From: Raffaelea ambrosiae
Lineage: Eukaryota > Ascomycota > Sordariomycetes > Ophiostomatales > Ophiostomataceae
Assembly: GCA_002778195.1 (NCBI GenBank)
Contig: PCDI01000014.1
Coordinates: 361,884 to 425,883 of the forward strand
Direction of reading: 5' to 3'
Length of the DNA stretch: 64,000 nucleotides
Below the pieces are notes generated by a model. The model had not been told where the DNA came from and did no database searches. It worked only from the letters and a program-made list of their open reading frames with translations. This document shows positions 31,445 through 41,300 of the stretch, piece after piece. Each line of letters begins with the position of its first letter. The first letter of the stretch is position 1. A program made the translations under genes and the position numbers.

Positions 31445-33286
31445 ATGGCAGCCACGTTTCTTCCTTTTCTCTATCCGGCACGGATTGTGCAAAGGCCTAT
31501 ACGGGCGCCGGTTGTCCGACAATTCCTCCGGTCCCTGCACAACACGACCGCCCTGAACAGCCGACAGAAACGGGCAACACGAATCAGCCGCGATCCGATC
31601 CCGTTTGAGCTCCCGCCCGATCTCGACGAGAGCATCCTGCCCGAGAGCAAAACTCTGGGGAAAGGAGAGGACGAAGACATGGGCACGATTACCCCGATGG
31701 AGAAGCAAGCATTCGACCGCATTTTCCACCAGATGGCCAAAAAGAACGAACACGACGAGGTCCAACTGCGGCAATACCAACACCAACACCAGCACCAGCA
31801 TCAGAACCAGGATGCCGAGGACCAGATGTTCAAGGTGACAACGAGCAAGACGACGTCCCGGGTGAACGCACTCATCGGCGAGGCCTCGGAGACGTCGGAG
31901 ACTATTGCGCGGGCCAGGCGCCGCGACGAGGTGTCCCAGCGGAAGGCCGCCGTGGCCGCGGAGGCCGAGGCGGTGCGCAAGGCGGACAAGTCGATGGAGC
32001 GGATGGCCATGACGCTGGACAACCAGCGGCACGAGGTGCTGCGGAAGCTGCCGCGGAGTCTGCGGACGGCGGCGAGCCGGGCGATGGGTGTCAAGGAGCT
32101 CGAGGAGGCGGAAGGAGGCGGAACGGCGGAAAAAGACGAGGACAAGCGGCGCCTGCCGGTCGAGCCGATCATGGGCGAGCATGCGGCCCTCTTTTTCCAG
32201 ACGGAGGCGATCCAGAAGACGGCGGCGGCGATGCAGCAGCTGCGGGAAGAGCGGCAGCGCAAGATGGAGGTGGTGATGCTGTCGCGCAAGAGCGACTTTG
32301 CGCTGTGGGAGTACATGGAGCAGCACGTGTTTGCGCTGGTGGACGAGCTGGAGCTGGACCGCTCGGGGAAGGGCCGTTCCAAGGAACGACAGGCGGAGCA
32401 GGAGAGGCTGATGAAGCAGAAGGAGCTGGAGCAGAAGACCAAGCGGGAAACGAAGAGGACAAGACGGGTCGGGGCCGGCCTACCGGCGGCGGTGACGGCA
32501 GCGACGACAGCGACGGCGCGGACGAGTGCAGCAGATATGGCGATGCAGAAGGAGATGGAAGAGAAGGGGACGAAAGAAAAGGAGGGGGTGGAAGAGGCGT
32601 GGAACTGGGAAGAAGAAGAAGAGGGGGGCGACATGGAAGACGACGCGGGCGAGCAGGTCGACCCGCACAAGGCAGACGAGGGCCTGGTGATGGTGCTCAA
32701 GCTGGCGGGCAAGCGGCTGTCGAAGCGGCGGCTGGCGGAGGTGGCGCTCAAGACGTACGGGCCGATGTACCCGTCGCTGCTGCTGCACGGGCTGAAGCTG
32801 TTTGCGCGGCACTACGACGGCGGGCAGACGTCGCCGTTTGCGCGGGCGGTGCTGCCGCAGATCAAGGCGCGGGGGCTGGCGTCGTACGTGCTGGGGGCGA
32901 GCACGCCGTTCTACAACGAGCTGCTGCAGCTGGAGTGGGCGCGGTACGGCAACATGGCCGCGGTGTGGGCGCTGCTGGAGGAGATGCAGCGGGCCGGGCT
33001 GGCGTTTGACCGGGGCACGCTGGCGGTGCTGCAGAGCATGGAGTTTTACGTGCTGCCGGTGTTCCGCGGCAACGGCGGCGGCAGCAGCAGCAACCTGGGC
33101 AGCAGCAGCAGCTTTACAAACTTCAGCGAGCGCAACAGCAGCCGCGACAGCACGGACGCCGAGCGCAACCTCTTTGTGGAAACGGCTCTGCGGCAGCTGC
33201 CCGACTTTCAGAACTTCCCGGCCCAGCTGGCATACTGGCGACAGCAGGTGGAACGGGGTGTGCGGCTGAACGAGCCCAGACGATAG
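31445..33286 (+). CDS. Mtf2-like mitochondrial protein (Mtf2 C-terminal domain)
   Basis: Single-exon 613-residue protein. The N terminus (MAATFLPFLYPARIVQRPIR) is basic and hydroxylated without acidic residues, a good mitochondrial presequence. A Gln/His repeat (QHQHQHQHQNQ, about 110-120) and long charged helices rich in Arg/Glu/Lys fill the middle (about 150-410). The C-terminal 200 residues contain DEGLVMVLKLAGKRL, TYGPMYPSLLLHGLKLFARHY and ASTPFYNELLQLEWARYGN, which match the conserved fungal Mtf2 C-terminal domain as I know it. Yeast Mtf2/Nam1 couples mitochondrial transcription with RNA stability and translation. A Gly/Ser/Asn low-complexity insertion lies near 540-570. Domain assignment is from remembered family patterns; the helical repeats also resemble PPR-type RNA-binding proteins. 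Confidence 0.75.
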   Translation: MAATFLPFLYPARIVQRPIRAPVVRQFLRSLHNTTALNSRQKRATRISRDPIPFELPPDLDESILPESKTLGKGEDEDMGTITPMEKQAFDRIFHQMAKKNEHDEVQLRQYQHQHQHQHQNQDAEDQMFKVTTSKTTSRVNALIGEASETSETIARARRRDEVSQRKAAVAAEAEAVRKADKSMERMAMTLDNQRHEVLRKLPRSLRTAASRAMGVKELEEAEGGGTAEKDEDKRRLPVEPIMGEHAALFFQTEAIQKTAAAMQQLREERQRKMEVVMLSRKSDFALWEYMEQHVFALVDELELDRSGKGRSKERQAEQERLMKQKELEQKTKRETKRTRRVGAGLPAAVTAATTATARTSAADMAMQKEMEEKGTKEKEGVEEAWNWEEEEEGGDMEDDAGEQVDPHKADEGLVMVLKLAGKRLSKRRLAEVALKTYGPMYPSLLLHGLKLFARHYDGGQTSPFARAVLPQIKARGLASYVLGASTPFYNELLQLEWARYGNMAAVWALLEEMQRAGLAFDRGTLAVLQSMEFYVLPVFRGNGGGSSSNLGSSSSFTNFSERNSSRDSTDAERNLFVETALRQLPDFQNFPAQLAYWRQQVERGVRLNEPRR

Positions 33287-33719
33287 GTGGTGGTGGTGGT
33301 GGTGGCGGTGGTGGTAGCCATCGGTGGATAGCGGTGAACCGGGTGGCTGGTTGGTGCTGGCCAGTCCGAAAGGGGGAATGAATGTACGAATACAGCGCAC
33401 TACAGCACCAAGCGGGCGCTGCAATGATTAGCCGCACAGGCCGCCCTGGGGTTGGTTGTTGTTGCAATTCGAATGTAAGATTATGCATGTACCAATGAGC
33501 GGAAAGCTGGAAAGGGGAAACGGGCGAAACGGGCGAAACGGGCATAATGGCATTTTGGCATTTTTGCATAGATAGAGAGATACTAGCTCGGTTTGCGGGC
33601 GAACCCCCCGGGAATAGAGGAGGAGAGAAGTCTCAACCCATCCCTCTCCTGCGCATGTGCGCTCTGCGACGACGACGACGACGACGACGACGACGTCTGT
33701 GTGCTCTCGCCTGCTCACC
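33287..33719. other. Spacer with three short tandem repeats
   Basis: Holds a GGT trinucleotide run right after the Mtf2-like stop (33287-33316), three copies of GAAACGGGC (33517-33543) and a CGA/GAC trinucleotide run (33667-33695) 25 bp before the next start codon. No gene is seen. Confidence 0.6.
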
Positions 33720-34274
33720 ATGTACCGATCCTTGCGCCATCTTGTCCCTGCGGCTGGGGCGCGGCCGCTCCGGGGCCTGGCGACCAGCGCTGCGCCCAAA
33801 AAGCCTTACCGCCTCGTGACCGTCAACCCGGTGCCGGAGCGCGCCGAGCGCGTGGTCGGCATGGTCGTGGCCAAGCTGCAGGACACCCACGCGATCGAGC
33901 ACGTGGGCAATGTTCCGTGTAAGGGAAAAGGAAAAAAAAGGAGTTTGACTGCTGCGTTGCTGACCAGGAGCATGAACCAAACAGCCGCGGAGCTGGTGAC
34001 CGCCGCCGTCTTCAAGCTGGACCCGGATCTGCTGGTGAGTGCAACGACGATGCGGCCGCACCCCAGGGCACCGCGATGCTGACACGCCCAGTTCTGCGCG
34101 TCCTCGTGGACACCCGAGCAGAGCAGACGCATCCTGGCGACCGCCCAGGCCGCCAAGCCGGACCTGCTCACCTATGCGCCTCCCCACGGGATGCACGGCG
34201 CCGGCGGGCCCGAAGGGCTGTCGACACACCTGGCCGAGAAGCTGAAGCAGCTGCTGGGCGGAGGCAAGGCGTAG
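33720..34274 (+). CDS. Small conserved protein, probably mitochondrial, unknown function
   Basis: Exons 33720-34034 and 34092-34274 give 165 residues. The first 28 residues are basic with no acidic residue, ending in RGLATSAA, as in cleavable mitochondrial presequences. The mature part starts PYRLVTVNPVPERAERVVG and continues with TAAELVTAAVFKLDPDLL, then FCASSWTPEQSRRIL and a Gly/Leu-rich C terminus; it looks like a small alpha/beta domain conserved in filamentous fungi, but I cannot name it. The segment around 33917-33968 contains GTAAGG and CTGACCAG, which look like an intron of 49 nt, yet removing it breaks the frame while leaving it keeps the frame open; the model keeps it as coding, and that insertion is Lys/Arg-rich and doubtful. 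Confidence 0.6.
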
Positions 34275-34955
34275 AGATCCGGCGGACGGGGGGGGGGGCG
34301 TGCTTCTTTCAGGCGATGTGGTGCAAAGGGGACAATGCTGAAAGAAATACAGCGGCAACGCAAAAGAGACGCGACACCACGGCAGAAGAACACTATTACT
34401 TAGACTGTACGAGTAGACGCAATGAAATGCAAGCCAAGACCCAGCTCCTTTTCCTCTCTGCCGGCTACGCCTGTCTGCCGCCTGTCAAAACTGCATGAAC
34501 CCGTGGGCGGGGAGGGGGGGAAACCAGATGTTCCCATGGGTTTTTTCCCCTCTCTCTCTCTTAGCCGAAGCGGACATAACAAAACGAAATCAGGCCATCG
34601 CACGAAAAAGGCCGTGGAGAAAGGGTTTTTTTAGGGACCAGTTTGTGGAGAACGCCGTCGTGGAGAAAACGGAACCCGACTCGCGAGCCCTTCCAGACGA
34701 GACACATCGACGGCTCAGTTGAGGAGACAGACATTGGCAGGCACTGGCAGGCATTGCGAAAGGATCGTGAGGCCTCATCGCGAGACCGCCACAGCCGCAC
34801 ACTCTTTTTTTTCTCGTCCGCAGCGCACACCGGCCCCCGGATATCCCGCCCACCTCGCCTGACAACTCGGCGCGCCGTCTCGCCGAAGCCGCCACTCTTC
34901 TGGTCCATTGGGACGGGCGACAGCGCACCGCCCGTCCAGCAAGCCGCTCTTCGCC
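34275..34955. other. Intergenic spacer, DUF3500 promoter
   Basis: About 0.7 kb without a supported gene. It contains a run of nine G (34290-34298) and a C/T-rich block near 34540-34562. The region just before 34956 is rich in C and likely forms the 5' leader. Confidence 0.45.
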
Positions 34956-36269
34956 ATGGCCCCGACACCGTCCCCCTACCGGGCCTTCCTCCCGGACCTC
35001 TCCCTCCCCCGCTTCACCACCATGAAGCACCAGGACGCCCACCAGTACGCCGCCGCCTTCAAGGCGTCCCGGCAGCCCCCCTGGCTGCACGGCCTGTACG
35101 TCCGCTGGCAGCAGCTCTGGGCCGAGCCCTACCGCGGCCTCACCAGCGACGGCGTCGTGCGCCCCGACCTGTTCGCCCTCCAGGACGAGGGCATCGGCGC
35201 CGCGGCCGCCGCCGCCGCCGACACGGTGGTCGCGCGGGCGCGGGAGGACGCGCGCTTCGCGGCCACGGGCAAGCCGCTCGTCTACCACGTGGACGACCCG
35301 ACCTGGCGCATGTGGTCGAACCCGGAGTTTTTGCTGAGCGACCGCGGCGTGCGGCTGGACGAGGTCGACGCGCCGCTGCGGGACGCCTGTCTGGGCCTGC
35401 TGGCGGCGTCGCTGTCGCCCGAGGGCTACCAAAAGGCCCGCGGCGCCATGCGCATCAACGGCTTTCTGGGCGACCTGGTGGGCGCGCCGGCCGTGATGAA
35501 CGACCTGTCGTACAACCTGGTGCTGTACGGCACGCCCGGGTTTGCGGACCGCTACGACGCGACCCGGGGCACGCCGCGGCCGTGGGGCTTCTCCTTCTAC
35601 GGCCACCACCTGTGTCTCAACGCCTTCTTCATCGGCACGCAGATGGTCCTGTCGCCCGTGTTTGTGGGCGCCGAGCCCAACGTCATCGACGACGGGCCGC
35701 ACGCCGGCACGCGCATCCTGGCCGCCGAGGACGCCCTGGGCCTGCAGCTGATGCAGAGCCTGCCGCCCGCGCTGCAGGACCAGGCCACCGTCTACCGCCG
35801 GCTGCACGACCCGGCCATGCCGCGCGGCCGCTGGAACCACGACGACCAGCGCCACCTGTGCGGCGCCTCGCGCGACAACCGCGTCGTGCCCTACGAGGGC
35901 ATCAACGCCGGCGCCGCCATGGACGCCGCCCAGCAGGCGCTGCTCCTGCAGATTGTGGCCGAGTTCCTGGTCCTGCTGCCGGCGTCCGCGCGCGCCCGCC
36001 GCCTCGACCTCGTCCGCCAGCACCTCGCCGAGACGTACTTTTGCTGGATCGGCGCGCACGGCGACGACGACGCCTTCTACTACCGCATCCAGAGCCCCGT
36101 CATTCTCGTCGAGTTCGACCACCACTCGGGCGTCTTCCTGACCAACAAGGAGCCCGCCCGCTTCCACACCCACACGCTCATCCGGACCCCCAACGCCGGC
36201 GACTACGGCATGGCCCTGCGGCCGCTGATCCCGTCGACCGTCGAGCAAAAGTTTCTCTGGGAGGGCTAG
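34956..36269 (+). CDS. DUF3500 family protein
   Basis: Single-exon 437-residue protein that I recognise as DUF3500. Conserved blocks visible are GFSFYGHHLCLN, FVGAEPNVID, NHDDQRHLCG, YFCWIG and, near the C terminus, VEFDHHSGVFLTNKEPARFH followed by TH and ending in GDYG. Biochemical function of the family is unknown. The invariant histidines with nearby Asp/Glu (HH, EFDHHSG, HTHT) look like a metal site, but that is inference. No signal peptide or membrane segment is seen. ATG 34956 was taken because it opens a normal N terminus; the frame is open before it with non-conserved sequence. The gene converges with the alpha/beta-hydrolase gene, leaving 377 bp between their stops. Confidence 0.85.
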   Translation: MAPTPSPYRAFLPDLSLPRFTTMKHQDAHQYAAAFKASRQPPWLHGLYVRWQQLWAEPYRGLTSDGVVRPDLFALQDEGIGAAAAAAADTVVARAREDARFAATGKPLVYHVDDPTWRMWSNPEFLLSDRGVRLDEVDAPLRDACLGLLAASLSPEGYQKARGAMRINGFLGDLVGAPAVMNDLSYNLVLYGTPGFADRYDATRGTPRPWGFSFYGHHLCLNAFFIGTQMVLSPVFVGAEPNVIDDGPHAGTRILAAEDALGLQLMQSLPPALQDQATVYRRLHDPAMPRGRWNHDDQRHLCGASRDNRVVPYEGINAGAAMDAAQQALLLQIVAEFLVLLPASARARRLDLVRQHLAETYFCWIGAHGDDDAFYYRIQSPVILVEFDHHSGVFLTNKEPARFHTHTLIRTPNAGDYGMALRPLIPSTVEQKFLWEG

Positions 36270-36646
36270 GACGCGCGGATGCACGGGGAAGCATTTGATG
36301 GCAATGTCTTTTTTGGATGAATTCACCTGGAGTAGCGAGGGCGGGTAGAGCGGTGTTTCCGAAACATTTCAACATTTTTTTGTTACAATTTCAACAATTC
36401 CAGCAGTTTGAATTTCCTTCTTTCCTTTTGAAGACGGTGTATTGAATGTACATATATCAAAGGCCGAATCTCTCTATGGAAACAGCTCGGGCTGCTTTTC
36501 TTCTTTGTTTCTTTCATACAACGTATCAAGACAAGTGTGATAACACACCTGAATCCCCCCAACAACAAGCATACCATGGCCATGCACCATTTCCTACAGT
36601 CTTGCTTGGAAAACATCCAGTAAAAACATGCCTCTCCCCCCCAACA
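36270..36646. other. Tail-to-tail intergenic region
   Basis: Holds the 3' ends of two convergent genes. Composition is A/T-richer than the flanks; no gene or repeat is seen. Confidence 0.5.
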
Positions 36647-37606
36647 CTACCGGATCACCTCGTCCGTCCTTGTGAACAGCTCGGACGCACCCGCCTGGGG
36701 CGCGGTCTTCCTCGCCATGGCCCGGCCCATCAGCTCAATCGTGTCCTCGCACGCAATCCGCTGGTGCTCCATGTGCGGGAATTTGCTGTGGCACTTCTTC
36801 CTGCGGTACGAAAACCACTGCGGGTGCCGCTTCGCAAAGTCCTTGTGCAGGGCCTCGTACTCCTTGGTGTCCGGGTGCCCGTACAGGTGGTGCACCAGCG
36901 GCGGATCCGCCAGGGCCTCCAGGCGCTGCAGGGGCGAGGTCCAGGCGTCGTAGGCCTGCGTGATGCAGCGCGCCGCCAGCGCCCAGGTGTCCGGGCCCGT
37001 GCCGCCCATGTGCCACTCCTTGAGCGGGGTGACGTAGACGTGGTCGCCGTTGTACGAGGTGAAGCTGCTCCCTTCGGAGTACGGGCGGTGGTAGGCCAGC
37101 ACCGCCGCCCGCGACTGCGCTGCGGACGGGGACTGCATGGCGGCGAGCTGCTGCCGCAGCGCGGGCTGGGTCGCCAGCGGCGCCATCAGCACCTCGAACA
37201 GGAGCAGGCTGATCATGCGCTGGCGGCCGGCCCGCGCGGCCAGGTCCAGCGCCGCCCAGCAGCTCTGGCCGGCCGACAGACAGACAAAGCGGTCGACGCC
37301 CAGCGCGTCGAGGAGGCCGAGCACGTCGCGGGCGTGCTCCTCGTAGCTGAAGTCGGTCGGGATCGGATCGCGGTTGATGCCGTGGCCGCGGAAGCACACG
37401 GCGATCACGCGGTAGTACTGCGCCAGGAGGATCATCATGCCGCTGAACTCGCGCACGCCCTGCCCCCAGTCGGACAGCGCGACGATGGCCGGGCCGGGGT
37501 TGAGGTAGCCGACATCGTTGAAGGTGACCTCGTGGCCGTTGATCGTCTTGGTGTAGATGCCGAACGGGGTCGGGATGCTCCTCCGCTGAATGTCGACAGT
37601 CGGCAT
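36647..37606 (-). CDS. Alpha/beta-hydrolase-fold protein resembling HOD/QDO cofactor-free 2,4-dioxygenases
   Basis: Single-exon 319-residue protein with the alpha/beta-hydrolase plan. VIAVCFRGHGINRDP (about 67-81) is the oxyanion-side turn, and DFSYEEHARDVLGLLDALGV (85-104) leads to the strand before the nucleophile elbow. C-terminal DFAKRHPQWFSYRRKKCHSKFP is strongly reminiscent of 1-H-3-hydroxy-4-oxoquinaldine 2,4-dioxygenase (HOD), which cleaves heteroaromatic rings without metal or cofactor. By comparison from memory, the elbow reads SAGQSC (111-116) with Gly where HOD has Ser, the Asp of the dyad is Glu138 and the catalytic His is Lys275, although His273 is nearby. Enzymatic activity is therefore uncertain. 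No signal peptide. Substrate unknown. Confidence 0.72.
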   Translation of the reverse strand: MPTVDIQRRSIPTPFGIYTKTINGHEVTFNDVGYLNPGPAIVALSDWGQGVREFSGMMILLAQYYRVIAVCFRGHGINRDPIPTDFSYEEHARDVLGLLDALGVDRFVCLSAGQSCWAALDLAARAGRQRMISLLLFEVLMAPLATQPALRQQLAAMQSPSAAQSRAAVLAYHRPYSEGSSFTSYNGDHVYVTPLKEWHMGGTGPDTWALAARCITQAYDAWTSPLQRLEALADPPLVHHLYGHPDTKEYEALHKDFAKRHPQWFSYRRKKCHSKFPHMEHQRIACEDTIELMGRAMARKTAPQAGASELFTRTDEVIR

Positions 37607-38328
37607 GGTGGTGGCGGCGGTGGTGGCAAAGAGAATACCAGCTGGGCTCTATGTGTTTTCTTTCACGGGTTGCGGTCGGCAACCCATTGTGCGATCCGGC
37701 CAATCCTTACTACTTCGCTTTTTCTTATAGGACATGGTCTGGAGATTCACACCACGTGCTCGCGTCATAGGTTCACTCCGTATATTACCCGCTGCCAGCC
37801 TTGGCACAGCCTCAATGAGGCTTAGAGGGCTTAGAGGGGGCCCGTACCAGCTTCAGCAATCCAACTGCTTTCAATCCCAAATCTCTTCGAACCTCATTCC
37901 TCGTCGCCCGGCCTCTGCTTGCCCGCCGAGACATGACGCACGGCCGATGGACCGTCGCTTGAAGCGGTCCGCCGCTATTCAGTTGTGGCCTAGCGACTTG
38001 TGCCAGGCAACGGGCGCTATTGATGGCATCCTCGTTGTCGGCGGCGTCTCGAAAGGTGGTTCGAAAGTAGAATGCCCGGAGCCTCTGTGCCACCGCCCAG
38101 TAGACAGGCGGGAAGGCAGCGCAGAATTGAGGTATAGAGGCCACAGCGCACTATGAACATCAACCTTCTACCAGATGCTCGCTGGAGTGTCTGCTGTTGC
38201 GTGCGATATTCGTAGTTGCAACCATTCAATGGCTCTTTAACAGATGGCATCAGATTGCCCTTAAGCGTGTACATCTACTTCAAAAATACACTATTCGATC
38301 GTATGGCCTGCCACTTCTGCCTTGCCAA
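37607..38328. other. Intergenic spacer
   Basis: About 0.7 kb between the hydrolase gene start and the 3' end of the giant gene. No gene is seen. A GGT/GGC-rich stretch (37606-37630) sits just upstream of the hydrolase start codon. Confidence 0.5.
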
Positions 38329-41300
38329 CTACTTCTCCGTCATTTCGGTATCCTCCAGAGACGACGAATCTAGATCCATGCTCTCTCCGCTCTGCTCGCT
38401 CTGCTCGCTCCCCTCACTGTTCCCACTGGATTCCTTCTCACTCTCTGCATCACCCTCCTCGCTGTCTACACTTTTCATGCTTTCGTCGCCGTACTCCGGA
38501 ATTTTCTTCCGACTGTCCACAATCTCGACCTCTTCGTCCCCGCCCCTATCACTATCATCATCGCTGTCGTCGGAACTACCGCCATCTTCACTCTCGGATA
38601 TGTCACTGGCATGATGGACACCGACCAGTTGCCCGCCATATTCGTCTTCAAAATCCGCACCTTCTTCCTCCTCCTCCTCCACCGGCTCCTCTTCTTCTGT
38701 CACGCTGTCGCTATTATGGGCTGGACTCGACTGGCTAGCATGGGTTGTTCGGCTCCCATCTGAGCTTCGCAGGGCCTTCTTTTCGCGAAAACCCTCGACA
38801 AAGAAGGGGTGGTCTTTGCGCAGCGGTCGGCCCTGGCAAATGTAAGCGGCTGGCGTGTGCATGATGTCTTGTCCTACACGCCGCAGAGGAAGCCACTCCA
38901 GCAGGAACCCCGTGGGGTCGTCACAAAAGGCCAAGTCACATGCCTCTCCACCAAGTCCCTTCATGCGATCCAAGTATGCCTTCATGTCCATGCACTGCTC
39001 ATACGTCATGTACAGCCGTCCGGCCAAGATTCCAAGCTCGATTTCTAACCAGGCCGGCAGCAGTTGGTGCTTGTGCTTTGGTTCTGGGATTGATGGCACA
39101 GCAAAGTACCGCAGTCCGCTAAAAGCAATCATCGATCTTGTCACTGGAGATGCGTAGACCAGCAAGTGTGTTTTGCATGTTGGCTTTTGAAGTTCGCGAA
39201 TCAGGAGTTCAATTTCTTCGGGGATGACGATGAGTGCTGTCTGCGTCGATGGGCTCCAGAGCACCCACTCTACCGGGCGCTGTATCAACAAGGTTTGGTT
39301 AGTTTCTGACTTATCTGGCGTCAAAGTTCCAAGGCAACATACCAAGAAATCGTCAAAAGGCTGACGACCGATTTGGGTCTCGTGTCCAATGGTCCGCTGG
39401 AATTCTGAGGATACATACAGCTTCGATGCTGTCTCCCGCACGTCAAATCGCTTGCCAATGTCCGTCTGGCCAATGTATTTGAACACTTGCTCGTATCCAC
39501 GGTCTCCCGACAGAATGCCATCCTGAACAAACCGTAAAATGGCAACGTGCAAGTCTGTAAACGACAAAGCCGAGTACTTGTGTGGCTTCTGCTTCTGCCG
39601 CACCTGCTCTACCTGAAACTCCACCTCCCGCTCTTGCTCAACCTCTTCGAAGGCACCGTGCTTGGTCTGGCCAGACTGCAGGTCTCCGCCTGCATACTGC
39701 TGCTGGTCGCGTAGTCTGTTTTCAAACTCCTGCAATTCTGCAGCTGCCAGTGAGCTGTGGTTACCCGCTGGATGCTGTGAGACCGTTGTCGATCCGTACA
39801 GCTGGGCCAATGTCTGGTGCTCCTGCTGTTCAATGACCTTGAGGAGTGACCGGCGCTGCATCATGTTCTTGGTGGATGCACAATGCTTGATGTGAGCGTC
39901 TGTACGGCGGCAGAAGTCAAATCCATGGGACAGATACAATGGGCGCATTTGTTCGTTTGCTCGACAGGTCTGTTCCAGAAGCCAAGTGACCACATGCGGC
40001 GATTGTAGGTCTTTGGCACGCAGGGGATTGTTTTCCCGACTGCAGACGTCGACGATGCTCTGTTCGACCTCGGGTGGCGCGAAGAAGACAACAGACTGTG
40101 TCGAACCAAGCTGTCGAAGCCTCATTGCAGCTGTTTCGTTAGCACGAGAAAGCAAAGACAAAAAAAAAAAAAACCACAAGAAAAGAGCAAGAAAAGCCCA
40201 CAAATAAACGAATAGAGGAAGTGAATGAAACAATAAATAAGAACGAAAGAACGCTTCACGCTAACCGTGCACAGGCGCACATGGCGAGGCAGGATTGAGA
40301 ACAAATAAACGAAAGAACGAATGAGCGAATAAACGAAAACGGATGTCAAGCCGCTCACCTTGGACTGTGTGGTCCTTGGTCTGTCCCAGTGCCAGAGTCA
40401 GAGCACCCCTGGCCTCCCGAGGCAGCAACAGATCCACGCCACGCGTGTGAGCTTCATCAAAGTAGACGAGGCACCGGTCCAGTCGATCGACAAATGGCGT
40501 TGCCAACAGAGGCCTGTTGGCTGTCGTGGAGTTGCGAAATTTCACCCAGGCACGGTTGTCGTTTTCACCAAAAAAGACGGCCGCCGGGGCCTCCTTATCG
40601 GCTTTCAGCCATGCCTTCACCAAGCTCTCGTTGTCCTTCTCAAGGATGTAAGCACCAGCATCAATGAGAATGCGCGTCTTGCTCTCTACAAGATTCTGTA
40701 GCAGTTCGTCCTCTGTCCAGCGGCATCCTCGTGTGCCCGTCGACACGTAGTTGCGGTTGCGAGCCTGTAACAGATATGTCAACACCTCTGCATTGGTCTG
40801 CCGGAGACTTGGCAGGTCATCCTGCTGCACGTTCATGGGCAGCATCATCTTGTTGTCATTCGTGCCACTGAATCCTGTTGTCCTCGCCTTCGAGCGCTGT
40901 TCTGCAATCTCTTTAGCTTTCCTGGCTGTCCTGGTCAGTCTGGCTTTGGATGTTTTCTCGGGGTTGAATATCGGCAGGTCCCAGGCAGATGCCTGCAGCT
41001 TTACCGAGAACTGGTGGGCATGCACCGGAAAGACAAATGTATTCAAGTAATGGTCGATGACGGGCCGGGACAGACAGAGATACTTCCACAGCGTCTCGAC
41101 TTGGCCCTCGTCATCAACGTTGATCACATTCCAGTGCACCAGAGATTCTGGTAGCTGGGCAGCTACGTTTCCCGACGCCCATCGCTCGTACTCTGTCGCA
41201 GGGTCATCCGTGTGCTTCAGGATGTACTGCAGGCCCTCTCGAAACTGGTTCTTGCTTAGCCCAGAGTAGTAGAACGACAAGCAGGTGAAGATGATGGCCA

